Source: Ruminococcus sp. (lineage in GTDB: Bacteria; Bacillota; Clostridia; Oscillospirales; Ruminococcaceae). Taken from it: 64,000 nt of DNA. The notes beneath the pieces were generated by a model, which was not told where the DNA came from, did no database searches, and saw only the letters and a program-made list of their open reading frames with translations. The stretch spans positions 1-64,000 of the forward strand of contig JAHABC010000006.1 in the NCBI GenBank assembly GCA_018376535.1. Direction: 5' to 3'. Below are positions 26,899 to 36,180 of the stretch, piece by piece (the stretch's first letter is position 1; each line of letters opens with the position of its first letter). The position numbers and the translations under genes are program-made.

Positions 26899-27444
26899 AT
26901 GAAAAAATTTGTATGTTCTGTTTGTGGTTACGTTTATGAAGGCGAAACTGCTCCTGCAGTCTGTCCACAATGTAAAGCACCTGCTAGTAAGTTCAATGAA
27001 GTTTCTAATGATGAAATTAACTTCGTAGATGAACACGTCGTAGGCGTTGCTAAGGGTGTTGATGAGGAAATCTTACAAGGTCTAAGAGAAAACTTCAACG
27101 GTGAATGTTCCGAAGTTGGTATGTATTTAGCTATGGCTAGAGTGGCTTTCCGTGAGGGTTATCCAGAAATTGGTCTATACTGGGAAAAGGCTGCCTACGA
27201 AGAAGCTGAACACGCTGCTAAATTCGCAGAACTTCTAGGCGAAGTTGTAAGCCCATCTACTAAAGAAAATCTACAAAAGCGTGTTATGGCTGAGGCTGGT
27301 GCTTGTGAAGGTAAAAAGGCTCTTGCTACTAAGGCAAAACAACTAAATTTAGATGCTATTCATGATACAGTTCATGAAATGGCTAAAGATGAAGCTCGTC
27401 ACGGTAGAGCTTTTAAAGGTCTACTTGATAGATACTTTGGTTAA
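26899..27444 (+). CDS. rbr: Reverse rubrerythrin (NADH peroxidase-type)
   Basis: This oxygen- and peroxide-detoxifying protein of anaerobes has 181 residues. A rubredoxin-like iron site comes first (CSVCGYVYEG ... CPQCKAP, residues 6-26), followed by the four-helix diiron domain with the ligands EVGMYL, EEAEHA and DEARHG. Having the rubredoxin part at the N-terminus defines the reverse rubrerythrin subtype. TACGGAGG precedes the ATG, and a consensus promoter and strong terminator flank it, suggesting high expression. Confidence 0.93.
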   Translation: MKKFVCSVCGYVYEGETAPAVCPQCKAPASKFNEVSNDEINFVDEHVVGVAKGVDEEILQGLRENFNGECSEVGMYLAMARVAFREGYPEIGLYWEKAAYEEAEHAAKFAELLGEVVSPSTKENLQKRVMAEAGACEGKKALATKAKQLNLDAIHDTVHEMAKDEARHGRAFKGLLDRYFG

Positions 27445-27467
27445 TCTTTTAAATATAAAATATATTC

Positions 27468-27500
27468 AGTCCTTAAAGATATCTTTAAGGACTTTTTTTA
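27468..27500 (+). terminator. Rubrerythrin terminator
   Basis: A perfect 13-bp palindrome (AGTCCTTAAAGAT and complement) is followed by seven T. Confidence 0.9.
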
Positions 27501-27508
27501 TATACAAA

Positions 27509-27543
27509 CAGTTAGATACATAGAAAATCTATGTATCTAACTG
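27509..27543 (-). terminator. Terminator of the dockerin/beta-helix gene
   Basis: A perfect 15-bp stem (CAGTTAGATACATAG and complement) with a 5-base loop, followed on the minus strand by T-rich sequence. It lies 55 bp past the stop of the minus-strand gene. Confidence 0.85.
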
Positions 27544-27597
27544 CAAAAGGTTATATTTATGTTGTTTGTTATTTGGGATTCTTCTTATATTATTAAA

Positions 27598-29736
27598 TTA
27601 CCATGGTCGATTGTTTCCACCACCACTAGAACCACTCAATTGAGTTCCATTTGTGATAGTGCCACCTTCACCATAACCATACTTATCAATAGTACCAGAA
27701 TAGTTACTTTCATCTACAGTATATGCGTTATAAGTTCCACTAGCAGTATTTGAATATACTACTGCACCATTATTCATATTCATATCGCTAGGAACTTTTA
27801 ATACAGATAGTACATTACCATTTTCACCATCTGCGATAGCTATTAACTTATCAGCAGTTAAAGAGCCAGTAGCCTCTACTAAAGTACTATTTGGATAGTC
27901 TTGCATATCAGTAGTACCCATTCCGAATATAACTCCACCATTGAATGTAAATGAATAGTTTCCATCACCTTTATCAAAGATGCCATTGCCTCCACTTGTA
28001 GGACCACATACTAACAATGTACCACCATTCATAGTTATGCTACCATTGGAGTCGAAACCATCACCCTCTGCACGGGAATACAAGTAACCACCATATATAT
28101 TTATTACACCTGTTGAAGATGACATTCCGCCACCTCCCCAGCCACCTTGTGACCAACCGTTATCATTGTTACCAGAACTATCATTACCACCAGCGGCATT
28201 AAAGCCATCATCTGAGGCATATAGAACAGCAGTAGTACCACTATATGCTTCTATATCGTAAGCCTCTATACCCTCATAACAGTTGTTTACTTCTATAGTA
28301 AAGTCATCATTAGAGCCGTCTTTAGTACCTAGAGTTAGTATGTTATCAGCATGGATACCATCATCACCAGTAGTTAAAGACATAGTTCCACCAGTAATGT
28401 TGATATCTCCATTACAATGGATACTATCATCAGTAGAATTTATAGTTATAGTTCCACCAGTGATATTTAAAGCTTCCTCAACACTTAAAGTAGAACTATC
28501 GTCCAAAGTGACCTTTATTCCCTTAGCACTAGTAGATGTCTTATCAGAATTTCCATCTTGACCGCCCCATGGATTTCCACTACTGCCACTGGAACTTACT
28601 GGAGTTGTAGTAGTAATATCCAAAGTACCACCTGCTATGTTTATTTCTTGTTCAGCTTGAATACCATCTGCATAGGCATTTATGGTGATTGTTCCACCGT
28701 TGATATTTACTTTACCTTTACCCTCATCTTCGTAGTTAGTAGATTTAATACCATCACCACTAGTAGTCTTAACGTTTACTACTAGATTATCATAAGCACC
28801 GTCAGTAGTTAGGTTGTCAGGGTCGCCGATTTTAACTGCATCTTTACCACGGATACCGTCATCTATGGCATTTACATTTAAGGTACTGTTCCAAATTTTT
28901 ATATCATTTTTAGATACTATAGCATCTTCACAATTACCATTTACGGTTAGTTCGCCTTTACCTTTGAACTTCAAATCATCTTTAGAGTATATAGCACCTA
29001 CGCCACCATCTGCATTGATGTAAGAAGATGTACCATCTGAAATTAAGTTAGTAGTGCCGTTCTTAGATGATATAACACACTCTTTATCGATACTCTCAAC
29101 GTATATTGGAGATGTACTACTATTGGATAATGTTAAACCTTCAAGATTTAAAGTAACTACACCATCAACATAGTTAGTTTTGTCTACGTTTACTACTATT
29201 TGACCTTCATCGCAAGAGCCATCGAAAGTATACTCTTGTGGAACGGTAATAGTTACGGTAGTACCGTTTACCATTTGACTATCAACTTCATTACCGTCAA
29301 CATCGTAAGCAGTTACGCCATCTTGACTAAATGTGAACTTAACAGCATCTTGAACCACTACAGGAGCTTCAGTAGTAGAAGTAGTTGTAGTAGTACTATC
29401 TACTGGAGTAGTAGTTACATCAGGTTCGGTAGTAGTAACGTCTGGATTTTGTTCACCTAGTAAAGTATTTTTTAGCATAATTAAATCGGTGATATCTATA
29501 GTTCTATCATTGTTCATATCAGCGATATCTCTTTTACGACCATTTAACTCAGTAATGCCTAAGATAACTTTTTTCATTTCAAGTACGTCAACAGTATCGA
29601 TAACGTTATTATCATTTAAATCGCCTTTTAGTTGTTGGTTAGGAAAAGACATTGCAGAAACTCCCATGCTCATGGTTGCCATGACGCATAGAGCAGTAAT
29701 ACCAGTTATAATCTTTTTAAAGTTATTAGATTTCAT
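27598..29736 (-). CDS. Secreted protein, N-terminal dockerin plus Cthe_2159-like beta-helix domain
   Basis: The 712-residue protein has a signal peptide (to about 28), then a dockerin (about 36-94) with two calcium loops, DLNDNNVIDTVD and DMNNDRTIDITD. A Thr-rich linker leads into a long domain (about 135-690) with many degenerate repeats such as GGTITINAYADGIQAE, GGTITINSTDDSIHCN and GGTMSLTTGDDGIHAD. This resembles the right-handed beta-helix of the Cthe_2159 carbohydrate-binding family, which binds acidic polysaccharide and cellulose and may have weak lyase activity. A dockerin before rather than after the main domain is less common. Confidence 0.82.
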   Translation of the reverse strand: MKSNNFKKIITGITALCVMATMSMGVSAMSFPNQQLKGDLNDNNVIDTVDVLEMKKVILGITELNGRKRDIADMNNDRTIDITDLIMLKNTLLGEQNPDVTTTEPDVTTTPVDSTTTTTSTTEAPVVVQDAVKFTFSQDGVTAYDVDGNEVDSQMVNGTTVTITVPQEYTFDGSCDEGQIVVNVDKTNYVDGVVTLNLEGLTLSNSSTSPIYVESIDKECVISSKNGTTNLISDGTSSYINADGGVGAIYSKDDLKFKGKGELTVNGNCEDAIVSKNDIKIWNSTLNVNAIDDGIRGKDAVKIGDPDNLTTDGAYDNLVVNVKTTSGDGIKSTNYEDEGKGKVNINGGTITINAYADGIQAEQEINIAGGTLDITTTTPVSSSGSSGNPWGGQDGNSDKTSTSAKGIKVTLDDSSTLSVEEALNITGGTITINSTDDSIHCNGDINITGGTMSLTTGDDGIHADNILTLGTKDGSNDDFTIEVNNCYEGIEAYDIEAYSGTTAVLYASDDGFNAAGGNDSSGNNDNGWSQGGWGGGGMSSSTGVINIYGGYLYSRAEGDGFDSNGSITMNGGTLLVCGPTSGGNGIFDKGDGNYSFTFNGGVIFGMGTTDMQDYPNSTLVEATGSLTADKLIAIADGENGNVLSVLKVPSDMNMNNGAVVYSNTASGTYNAYTVDESNYSGTIDKYGYGEGGTITNGTQLSGSSGGGNNRPW

Positions 29737-29928
29737 TATAACACTCCTTATATTATATAGATTATATTAATACACTTCCGAAGTATATTCAATTCATTTA
29801 GTATATTTTAATTATAGTTTAAGTTTCTTAAAATAGTCTTAAATGTTTATAGTTTTTTGGAAAATTTTCAGCATATACTATACAAAAGATATAATCTGCA
29901 ATGTAATCAAATTGATACCAAATATCTG

Positions 29929-29957
29929 TTGACAATTTTAATCTATGTGTATATAAT
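29929..29957 (+). promoter_or_regulatory. Promoter of the VanY-type lipoprotein gene
   Basis: TTGACA (29929-29934), a 17-bp spacer and TATAAT (29952-29957), matching consensus. Confidence 0.8.
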
Positions 29958-30020
29958 ATATATTAGAAAGATATAAATATAATAAATTCCTTAAATGTGA
30001 AAGGACGGCAAAATATTACA

Positions 30021-31205
30021 ATGAAAAAATATACTACTATAGCGTGTGCTGTATCTTTAGTATTATTAGCTAGTATGTTATCTGCTTGTTCTAAAATATC
30101 AGATAACTCAAACAACACTCAAGAAGACGCTACTACTGAAGATACTACTATAAGTCAAGAAGTTACTTCTGTTGAAGATACCTCAGAAGTTACTACCACA
30201 CCAACTCCCGATGTTACTACAGATATCAATGGTAACTTAGTACTATCGGAGAGTTCTATAACTAATGATAGTTCTATAGTTACTACTATTGCTAGTACCT
30301 CTAGTATGAATACAAATACTAGTGCTACTACTACGGCATCAGCTATACAAGTAGATGGTAATGTTACTACTAGTAATACTGTAGTTCAATCTATAAGTTT
30401 AAGTAAAACGTCAGTTAATATTGCAGTGGGTGAAAGCGATATGCCTATAGTTACAATGTATCCAGACAACGCCTCTGATAAGTCGGAAATTTGGAACACA
30501 AGCAATCCACAAATAGCCACCGTAGATGCTAAAGGTAATATTACTGGTATCTCGGAGGGTACTTGTACCGTGACTGTTACTGCTAAAGCTAATACATCGG
30601 TGTACGCCGAAATAAGCGTAACCGTTACCGCTAAACAAGAAACTCAACAGACTACTAATGATACTTCCGATAACTCTACAGGACCAACCTATATAGATGG
30701 TATTCTAATAGTAAATAAAACCTATTCAGTACCTAGCGACTACAACCCTTATGATGGTGGTATAGCTCCTGAAGTTCAAGAGGCTTTCAATACCATGGAA
30801 CAAGATGCTCGTTCACAAGGTTTAACTCTTTATATATCTTCTGGTTTCCGTTCATACGATTATCAAGCTGGTCTATACGAACGCTACGCTAAAAAAGATG
30901 GCTACGACAAAGCCGATACTTACTCTGCTAGAGCAGGTCACTCGGAACATCAAACTGGACTATGTTTCGACCTTAATACCATAGATGACAGTTTTGCTAA
31001 TACTCCAGAAGGCAAGTGGGTAGCTGAAAATTGCTATAAGTATGGCTTTATTATTAGATATCCTAAGGGCAAAGAAGATAAGACTGGCTACCAATATGAA
31101 CCTTGGCATCTACGTTATTTGGGCGTCGATTTAGCTACTAAAGTATTCAATAGTGGTCTATGCCTTGAGGAATATCTAGGTATTACCTCACAGTATTCAA
31201 ATTGA
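30021..31205 (+). CDS. Lipoprotein with Big2 and VanY D,D-carboxypeptidase domains
   Basis: Start taken at ATG 30021, which begins a lipoprotein signal peptide (lipobox LSAC, Cys near residue 23). An upstream GTG at 29997 is in frame but less likely. A Ser/Thr-rich spacer is followed by a Big2-type immunoglobulin-like domain (about 118-208). The C-terminal VanY/DacB-type peptidase (about 240-390) carries the zinc ligands in SEHQTGLCFD and EPWHLRYLG. Such enzymes trim D-Ala from peptidoglycan stem peptides; a vancomycin-resistance role is not implied. Confidence 0.88.
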   Translation: MKKYTTIACAVSLVLLASMLSACSKISDNSNNTQEDATTEDTTISQEVTSVEDTSEVTTTPTPDVTTDINGNLVLSESSITNDSSIVTTIASTSSMNTNTSATTTASAIQVDGNVTTSNTVVQSISLSKTSVNIAVGESDMPIVTMYPDNASDKSEIWNTSNPQIATVDAKGNITGISEGTCTVTVTAKANTSVYAEISVTVTAKQETQQTTNDTSDNSTGPTYIDGILIVNKTYSVPSDYNPYDGGIAPEVQEAFNTMEQDARSQGLTLYISSGFRSYDYQAGLYERYAKKDGYDKADTYSARAGHSEHQTGLCFDLNTIDDSFANTPEGKWVAENCYKYGFIIRYPKGKEDKTGYQYEPWHLRYLGVDLATKVFNSGLCLEEYLGITSQYSN

Positions 31206-31234
31206 TATATCGATTATTTTAGATAACCAAATTT

Positions 31235-31266
31235 TTAGGGCAGATGTTTATTCGTCTGCCCTAAAA
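31235..31266. terminator. Bidirectional terminator
   Basis: TTAGGGCAGATG and CGTCTGCCCTAA form a strong hairpin between convergent genes, with T and A runs on either side. Confidence 0.85.
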
Positions 31267-31284
31267 AACTATTAATAATATCTA

Positions 31285-32520
31285 TTATATATTGTTTACT
31301 ACTCCCATAAATATAGGAAGTTCTGTATCTGTATCCATGATAGCGTATATAAACGGTCTATCTAAATATACTTGATACGTTTCTAACATTGCAGTAGCGT
31401 TATCCATTGAAATAGATGTGATTGCTGAAGCTTTAGTACCATTTCTATCGACTTGTATATATGCTTTTTGTATAACTTTACCCATGTATAGCTTATAAGT
31501 GTTTGAATCAATCATGTTAGAAAAGTCAGCAGAGAATTCATCAAATGCTGATGATATTCCCATATCTTTTAGAGTATCGTTTAATAGATATTCACTAGTA
31601 TATTTAAACTCTGGAATAGTAACATTTACACTTACGCTATTACCAGATATTTTACTCCTATATAGATTGATAAAACTATCACCTGTTAGACTTTCCATGT
31701 AATCATTAATAGATACGTCTTCATTTGGAAGTATACCCATAAAAGCATACTTTCCACCTAGATAGTACTTTAAAAATCCAGTAGATTGCTCATCACATAA
31801 GTATGTATCTTCTGTAGAGTTTAGCATAACTACATCTTGAATATCACCTTTAGAGTTTGTAAACTTTCCGTTTTCGTTTATTTGAACGTCGTCATATTTG
31901 TCATTCCATTTAGCGTCGAAACATATGGCATTTATTAAATACATCATAGTATCTTCCGATGGTACTTCATTTAAGATTGTATCTATCATACCATCAGTAT
32001 TTTTAGATACCCATTTATTAACAGTATCTACAAACTTACCATCGAACTTTTTAGTATATATTTCTGATTTGAAATACTCCTCACTAGACTTTTTAAACTC
32101 ACTATTTAAAGATAAATCTTGAACATCTCTAAGCCAAATGGAGTTAGCTATGTTACAAGTTTTAGTATCTGTTTGATTTATCAAGGCAGATATATTATCG
32201 TTAAACTCTTGCAAATCCGAACCTTTACAGAGAGTGTTAATAAGTTCTTGTTGAGTATCTCCGTTAGCACCATTGATAGTCATACCTAAAGCAAAATACA
32301 ACGATTGTGGCGATACTATAGTATTCTCATCATCTTCAATTTGATGTTTAAAAAAATCTATTGAAAAGTCTAAGATATCATTTTGCATACTTTGTGATAA
32401 GTAAAAATCATTTTGCAAATCGGTGCTACTAGGATTATCTGTAATAGGTTCTACCTTATCACAAGATACCAAACCTAATAGCAATAAACTCATTATAGAT
32501 GCTACTAATTTTTTATACAT
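31285..32520 (-). CDS. Serpin-family lipoprotein (serine protease inhibitor)
   Basis: The 411-residue protein has a lipoprotein signal (lipobox GLVSC, Cys 20) followed by a full serpin fold. Seen are NTIVSPQSLYFALGM near residue 65, the hinge segment VDRNGTKASAITSISM near residue 355, and the C-terminal DRPFIYAIMD. Counting from the hinge glycine puts the scissile bond near an Ala-Thr pair, suggesting an elastase/subtilisin-type target. Bacterial serpins in cellulosome producers are thought to protect surface enzymes from proteases. The lipid anchor keeps this one at the cell. Confidence 0.92.
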   Translation of the reverse strand: MYKKLVASIMSLLLLGLVSCDKVEPITDNPSSTDLQNDFYLSQSMQNDILDFSIDFFKHQIEDDENTIVSPQSLYFALGMTINGANGDTQQELINTLCKGSDLQEFNDNISALINQTDTKTCNIANSIWLRDVQDLSLNSEFKKSSEEYFKSEIYTKKFDGKFVDTVNKWVSKNTDGMIDTILNEVPSEDTMMYLINAICFDAKWNDKYDDVQINENGKFTNSKGDIQDVVMLNSTEDTYLCDEQSTGFLKYYLGGKYAFMGILPNEDVSINDYMESLTGDSFINLYRSKISGNSVSVNVTIPEFKYTSEYLLNDTLKDMGISSAFDEFSADFSNMIDSNTYKLYMGKVIQKAYIQVDRNGTKASAITSISMDNATAMLETYQVYLDRPFIYAIMDTDTELPIFMGVVNNI

Positions 32521-32667
32521 ATAACCATCTCCAATCCAATTTTTTATATTATATCATATATTAGTTACATAAATATAACATCTAGTTTAACATTATATGA
32601 CATTATTATTACAATATAACAAAAAATCATCAATAGAGAAAATCTATCAATGATTTTTAATAAGATA

Positions 32668-33465
32668 CTAAACTATCCATTCAAGAGATAACATCATGGA
32701 AGTGAATATATAATCGTAAGCACTATTGGATAAGTGTATGCCATCACCAGAGGAAAATTCACTCTTTAGACCGTTTTGGTCATCTTTTAGATACTTAGAT
32801 ACGTTAATATACTGCACATTAGAACCCTCAGATTTCATAGAAATAGCCATCTGTTTAAGAGCGTCATTGTAAGTATCTATTTTGGAGTTATCGGAAAAGT
32901 CGCTATAGGAGATTACTGGAGTAATTCCCATAACTATGATGGTCGCATTGGGACATATTTGAAAAATATCATTGATATTTTTAGTATAGTTTTCAATATA
33001 TTCCTCCGACGTACTTAAATTTACATCGTTCATGCCCATGGACATAAATATATACTTTGGTTGTTTAATACTTAAAGCATCTAAAATGTCTAACTCTTGA
33101 TTATTAACGCTAAATTGAAATGAATGTATATTTCTTGCTCCCAACGAACCTACTGCTAATACTTGCTCACTTGGTAGACGTTCATAAGTATTAAATCCTG
33201 AAGCTATGGAATCCCCTACTATTACTAACTGTTTTATAAAGTTGCTGTCATAGTCTTGATATTTTCGGAGTGTTAATTCCTCTGTAGAAGTCGTTTGATT
33301 TTCGGTATCTGTACTAGAGGTATCGTCAGTAGCAGATGTTTCATCAGTAGTAGAAGTACTATATTCTATATCATTGGAACTTTCGGCACTAGTTTGAAAA
33401 CCATACATTACACAACCACACAATACTATCGATGTAATTAAGGCAACAATCTTATTATTTGTCAA
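32668..33465 (-). CDS. Secreted SGNH/GDSL hydrolase
   Basis: Start chosen at TTG 33465, preceded by AAGGGTGA; it directly opens a signal peptide, whereas an ATG at 33534 would add 23 poorly fitting residues. The ~265-residue protein has an N-terminal membrane/signal segment, a Ser/Thr/Asp-rich spacer, then an SGNH esterase domain: IVGDSIASG (catalytic Ser), GSLGARN, SMGMNDVN and DGIHLS (catalytic Asp/His). Likely substrates are acetyl esters on carbohydrates or wall polymers, but this is inference. Confidence 0.85.
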   Translation of the reverse strand: MTNNKIVALITSIVLCGCVMYGFQTSAESSNDIEYSTSTTDETSATDDTSSTDTENQTTSTEELTLRKYQDYDSNFIKQLVIVGDSIASGFNTYERLPSEQVLAVGSLGARNIHSFQFSVNNQELDILDALSIKQPKYIFMSMGMNDVNLSTSEEYIENYTKNINDIFQICPNATIIVMGITPVISYSDFSDNSKIDTYNDALKQMAISMKSEGSNVQYINVSKYLKDDQNGLKSEFSSGDGIHLSNSAYDYIFTSMMLSLEWIV

Positions 33466-33699
33466 AAAAATCACCCTTTTTGATATTATTATTACTCTAT
33501 ATATTTTAATACTATATTTCCCTAAAGTCAACAAAAATATTTCTTTAAAAGTTGAATGTATATATTTTCAAGATATAGTTCCAAAATTTTTTAATCTTGT
33601 TAATATTTTAGAAATATATTGTTAATATTGTATTAATATTTAGACTATATAATTAGCTTAATTAGATACCGTATCATTACTTTTGAAAGGATATACACT

Positions 33700-34218
33700 A
33701 TGCTTAAAGCAATAGGTTCAAGAAAAAATTTAAAAGATGAGTTATACTATTCTTATATCAGCGATATAATAGAAAGTTCTATAATACAAGATTTAAAACA
33801 GTATACTCATCATGTGTATACTACTAGATTTCAACATAGTATAAACGTATCTTACTATAATTACAAGATATGTCACTTCTTTGGTCTGGACGAAAGGGCT
33901 GGTGCTAGAGCAGGTCTTTTACATGATTTGTACTTTTATAGTACTAATAATAAACCATCTAAGCATCACTTAAAGAACCACCCTCAAGTAGCTCTAAAGA
34001 ACGCTAGTGAATGTTTCTATCTATCTCCCATTGAGGAGGATATTATATTAAAACATATGTTTCCTATAACTAAAGAACGTCCTAAGTACAAGGAAACTTA
34101 CGTTATAATATTCGTGGATAAGTATTGTGCTATAGTTGAAAACATTATCTGTAGATTGCACAAGCTACACAATATAAAACTACACAAAAAGAAAAAAGTA
34201 AGTTCTAATGTGTACTAA
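33700..34218 (+). CDS. HD-domain hydrolase
   Basis: The 172-residue protein has the metal-binding series of HD phosphohydrolases: H in RFQHSINVS, HD in GLLHDLYFY, a His in KHMFPI and D in FVDKYCA. This layout is the clostridial HD family of unknown substrate. GAAAGGA precedes the ATG. The C-terminus is very basic. It is a single gene with its own terminator. Confidence 0.85.
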   Translation: MLKAIGSRKNLKDELYYSYISDIIESSIIQDLKQYTHHVYTTRFQHSINVSYYNYKICHFFGLDERAGARAGLLHDLYFYSTNNKPSKHHLKNHPQVALKNASECFYLSPIEEDIILKHMFPITKERPKYKETYVIIFVDKYCAIVENIICRLHKLHNIKLHKKKKVSSNVY

Positions 34219-34241
34219 AGATATCTAATATAGTATACACT

Positions 34242-34282
34242 AAAAGCACTATGAAAGGTTTTTATTCATAGTGCTTTTTTAT
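34242..34282. terminator. Terminator after the HD gene
   Basis: AAAAGCACTATGAA and TTCATAGTGCTTTT form a 14-bp stem with a T-run; being symmetrical, it can serve the convergent HAD gene too. Confidence 0.85.
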
Positions 34283-34285
34283 ATG

Positions 34286-34927
34286 TTACTTAACTAAATC
34301 TATAATTTCTAGTGGATTGGAAACTATACTATCTGCACCTGCTTGGGATAACTCTTGATAGTCACGGAAACCCCATAGACAACCTATAGTATATATATCT
34401 GCATTTTTACCAGTAGTGATATCTACATTGCTATCGCCTACCATTACGGTCTGTTCTTTAGATATTCCTAACTCTTGCATTATTTGAAATACTATCTCTG
34501 GTGATGGTTTTTTATCACGGGTATCTACTTGACCCTTAACGCTATCGAACTTGATACTTGGAAATAGTTCACTTACTATTTGAACTACAAAGTTTTCAGC
34601 TTTATTACTAGCAACGGCTATCTTGATATTGTTATCTTTAAGAGTTTCTAAAAGTTGATTAACATTCTCATAAGGTTTAGTGTACACAGCATAGTGTGAA
34701 CCATAGTACTCACCGAATAGTTTATATAGTTCATCAACTCTATCTTGATGCTCTCCAACTGCACGTTCACATAATTTTCTAATGCCGTTACCCACAAAGT
34801 AGTTGAACTTGTCCATACTATGGGTAGGTAGTCCCATCTTTTCAAGTGATACGTTTATTGCAGTACCTAAATCCTCTAGGGAGTTTATTAGAGTACCATC
34901 TAAATCGAAAATTACTAACTTAAACAT
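34286..34927 (-). CDS. HAD-family phosphatase, phosphoglycolate phosphatase-like
   Basis: The 213-residue protein has HAD motif I (FDLDGTLINS), motif II (VASNK), the motif III lysine (KKPSPE) and motif IV (VMVGDSNVDI), with a helical cap of Gph/PgmB type. The substrate is probably phosphoglycolate or a pyrophosphate-like small molecule; HAD specificity cannot be read from these motifs. It lies 15 bp downstream of the endonuclease V gene. Confidence 0.88.
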   Translation of the reverse strand: MFKLVIFDLDGTLINSLEDLGTAINVSLEKMGLPTHSMDKFNYFVGNGIRKLCERAVGEHQDRVDELYKLFGEYYGSHYAVYTKPYENVNQLLETLKDNNIKIAVASNKAENFVVQIVSELFPSIKFDSVKGQVDTRDKKPSPEIVFQIMQELGISKEQTVMVGDSNVDITTGKNADIYTIGCLWGFRDYQELSQAGADSIVSNPLEIIDLVK

Positions 34928-34942
34928 AAAAAATCTCCTTCA

Positions 34943-35659
34943 TTATTGATTTAATTTTTCCCTCATAATATGAGTTTCCAAATCTGCTAGACGTGTAGTT
35001 ATAGGAAGTCTACTTTCATTGGAGTTCACTAACTTTAAAGTGATATCCATAGCAGAGTTTAAATCTATGAAATTTCCACAAGATACGAAAACAGGCTTTA
35101 CATTTGGAACAGTTCTTACTGCTCTACCAAACACCTCATTATTAATAGATATATCTGTATATGAATTTTTAACGTTAGATGGCATTTCAAAATCCATATG
35201 AAATATCTTATAATAATTTTTAGCTACTCCAATAGTAGGAGTATCCAAAATAAAAGAAGAATGAGTAGCAATTCCCATGTGTCTTGGGTGAAGATATCCG
35301 TTACCATCAAACATAAAAATATCTAGAGTATTTTCCAACTTTTCAACAGTTTCTATTATCAAAGGTAGTTCTCTAAAAGCAAGATATCCTGCAATATATG
35401 GTACAGTAATTTCCCCATAAGAGTACTTTTTCTCTATAACTTCATGAGTAGAATAGTCTATAATTACTATGCAACATACAGCATACTCTTTACTGTTTTT
35501 GTTCCAATAAGCTAAGTCCACGCCACCCACTAGATTAATTTCATTTAAGTTAAAACCGTTATGTAAATCCACTTTTTTAGATAACTCATTTTGAATAGAA
35601 TTAAAATAGTCTTCACTATGATTATTAAAATCATATAGATAGTTTTTATTAACTTTCAT
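34943..35659 (-). CDS. nfi: Endonuclease V
   Basis: Endonuclease V cuts one base 3' of deoxyinosine, starting repair of deaminated adenine. The 238-residue protein carries the family motifs GVDLAYW (metal Asp), VPYIAGYLAFRE (catalytic Glu region) and DGNGYLHPRHMGIATH. Length is normal. GAAAGGA precedes the ATG. It sits in a row of minus-strand genes with an HAD phosphatase. Confidence 0.93.
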   Translation of the reverse strand: MKVNKNYLYDFNNHSEDYFNSIQNELSKKVDLHNGFNLNEINLVGGVDLAYWNKNSKEYAVCCIVIIDYSTHEVIEKKYSYGEITVPYIAGYLAFRELPLIIETVEKLENTLDIFMFDGNGYLHPRHMGIATHSSFILDTPTIGVAKNYYKIFHMDFEMPSNVKNSYTDISINNEVFGRAVRTVPNVKPVFVSCGNFIDLNSAMDITLKLVNSNESRLPITTRLADLETHIMREKLNQ

Positions 35660-35681
35660 AATACAATCCTTTCAAAAAAGA

Positions 35682-36152
35682 TTATTTAACATACCATGTT
35701 TTTCCATCAAAGGCGTTCCATTGAATAGATACACTCTCAAAAGATAGTATCAACTGAATTACTTCGCTTTCGCAAAGTATAGTGAACACATACTCATTAG
35801 TATTATCTAACCTATCGCAACTGTAGAATTGTGGACAAAGGTCAATCATGTTGCTTAGTTCACCGTCTATATCAAATGGGTCTATATACTTATCTACCAC
35901 GATATCTATAACTTCATGATTTTCATTATACTTTTTATAACCCTTGTAACACATTTCTTTAAAGTGTATGTTTTTAAATCTAATTAATCCCTCCGTGATG
36001 TGCATATCCACACCATTTGGATTAGCCTTGCAACTAGATTTTATACAAAAATCACTTACTATAAATATACACTCATTATCTTGATAGCCAAACTGGTCTA
36101 AATTAGTATCATGGATATATATATCCTCTAGTGAATTAGATGTATATTTCAT
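35682..36152 (-). CDS. Hypothetical protein, possibly immunity-like
   Basis: The 156-residue soluble protein is acidic and Cys-rich (seven cysteines), with no signal peptide or membrane helix and no motif I recognise. It sits between tgt and nfi with short gaps and a good ribosome site. Its size, acidity and position as an unrelated gene inside a housekeeping row resemble the SUKH-type and DUF6985-type genes elsewhere in the window, but that is only a resemblance of context. Confidence 0.6.
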   Translation of the reverse strand: MKYTSNSLEDIYIHDTNLDQFGYQDNECIFIVSDFCIKSSCKANPNGVDMHITEGLIRFKNIHFKEMCYKGYKKYNENHEVIDIVVDKYIDPFDIDGELSNMIDLCPQFYSCDRLDNTNEYVFTILCESEVIQLILSFESVSIQWNAFDGKTWYVK

Positions 36153-36180
36153 AAAAAATATTTCACCTCACAAGTAAACG

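Noticed and set aside
27559..27753. Plus-strand frame past the rubrerythrin terminator
   Set aside because: Runs antisense to the dockerin/beta-helix gene and its terminator; no ribosome site.
30021..31205. Vancomycin-resistance role for the VanY-type and VanZ-like proteins
   Set aside because: No vanHAX or ligase genes are present; both families are common in sensitive Firmicutes as wall-associated proteins.
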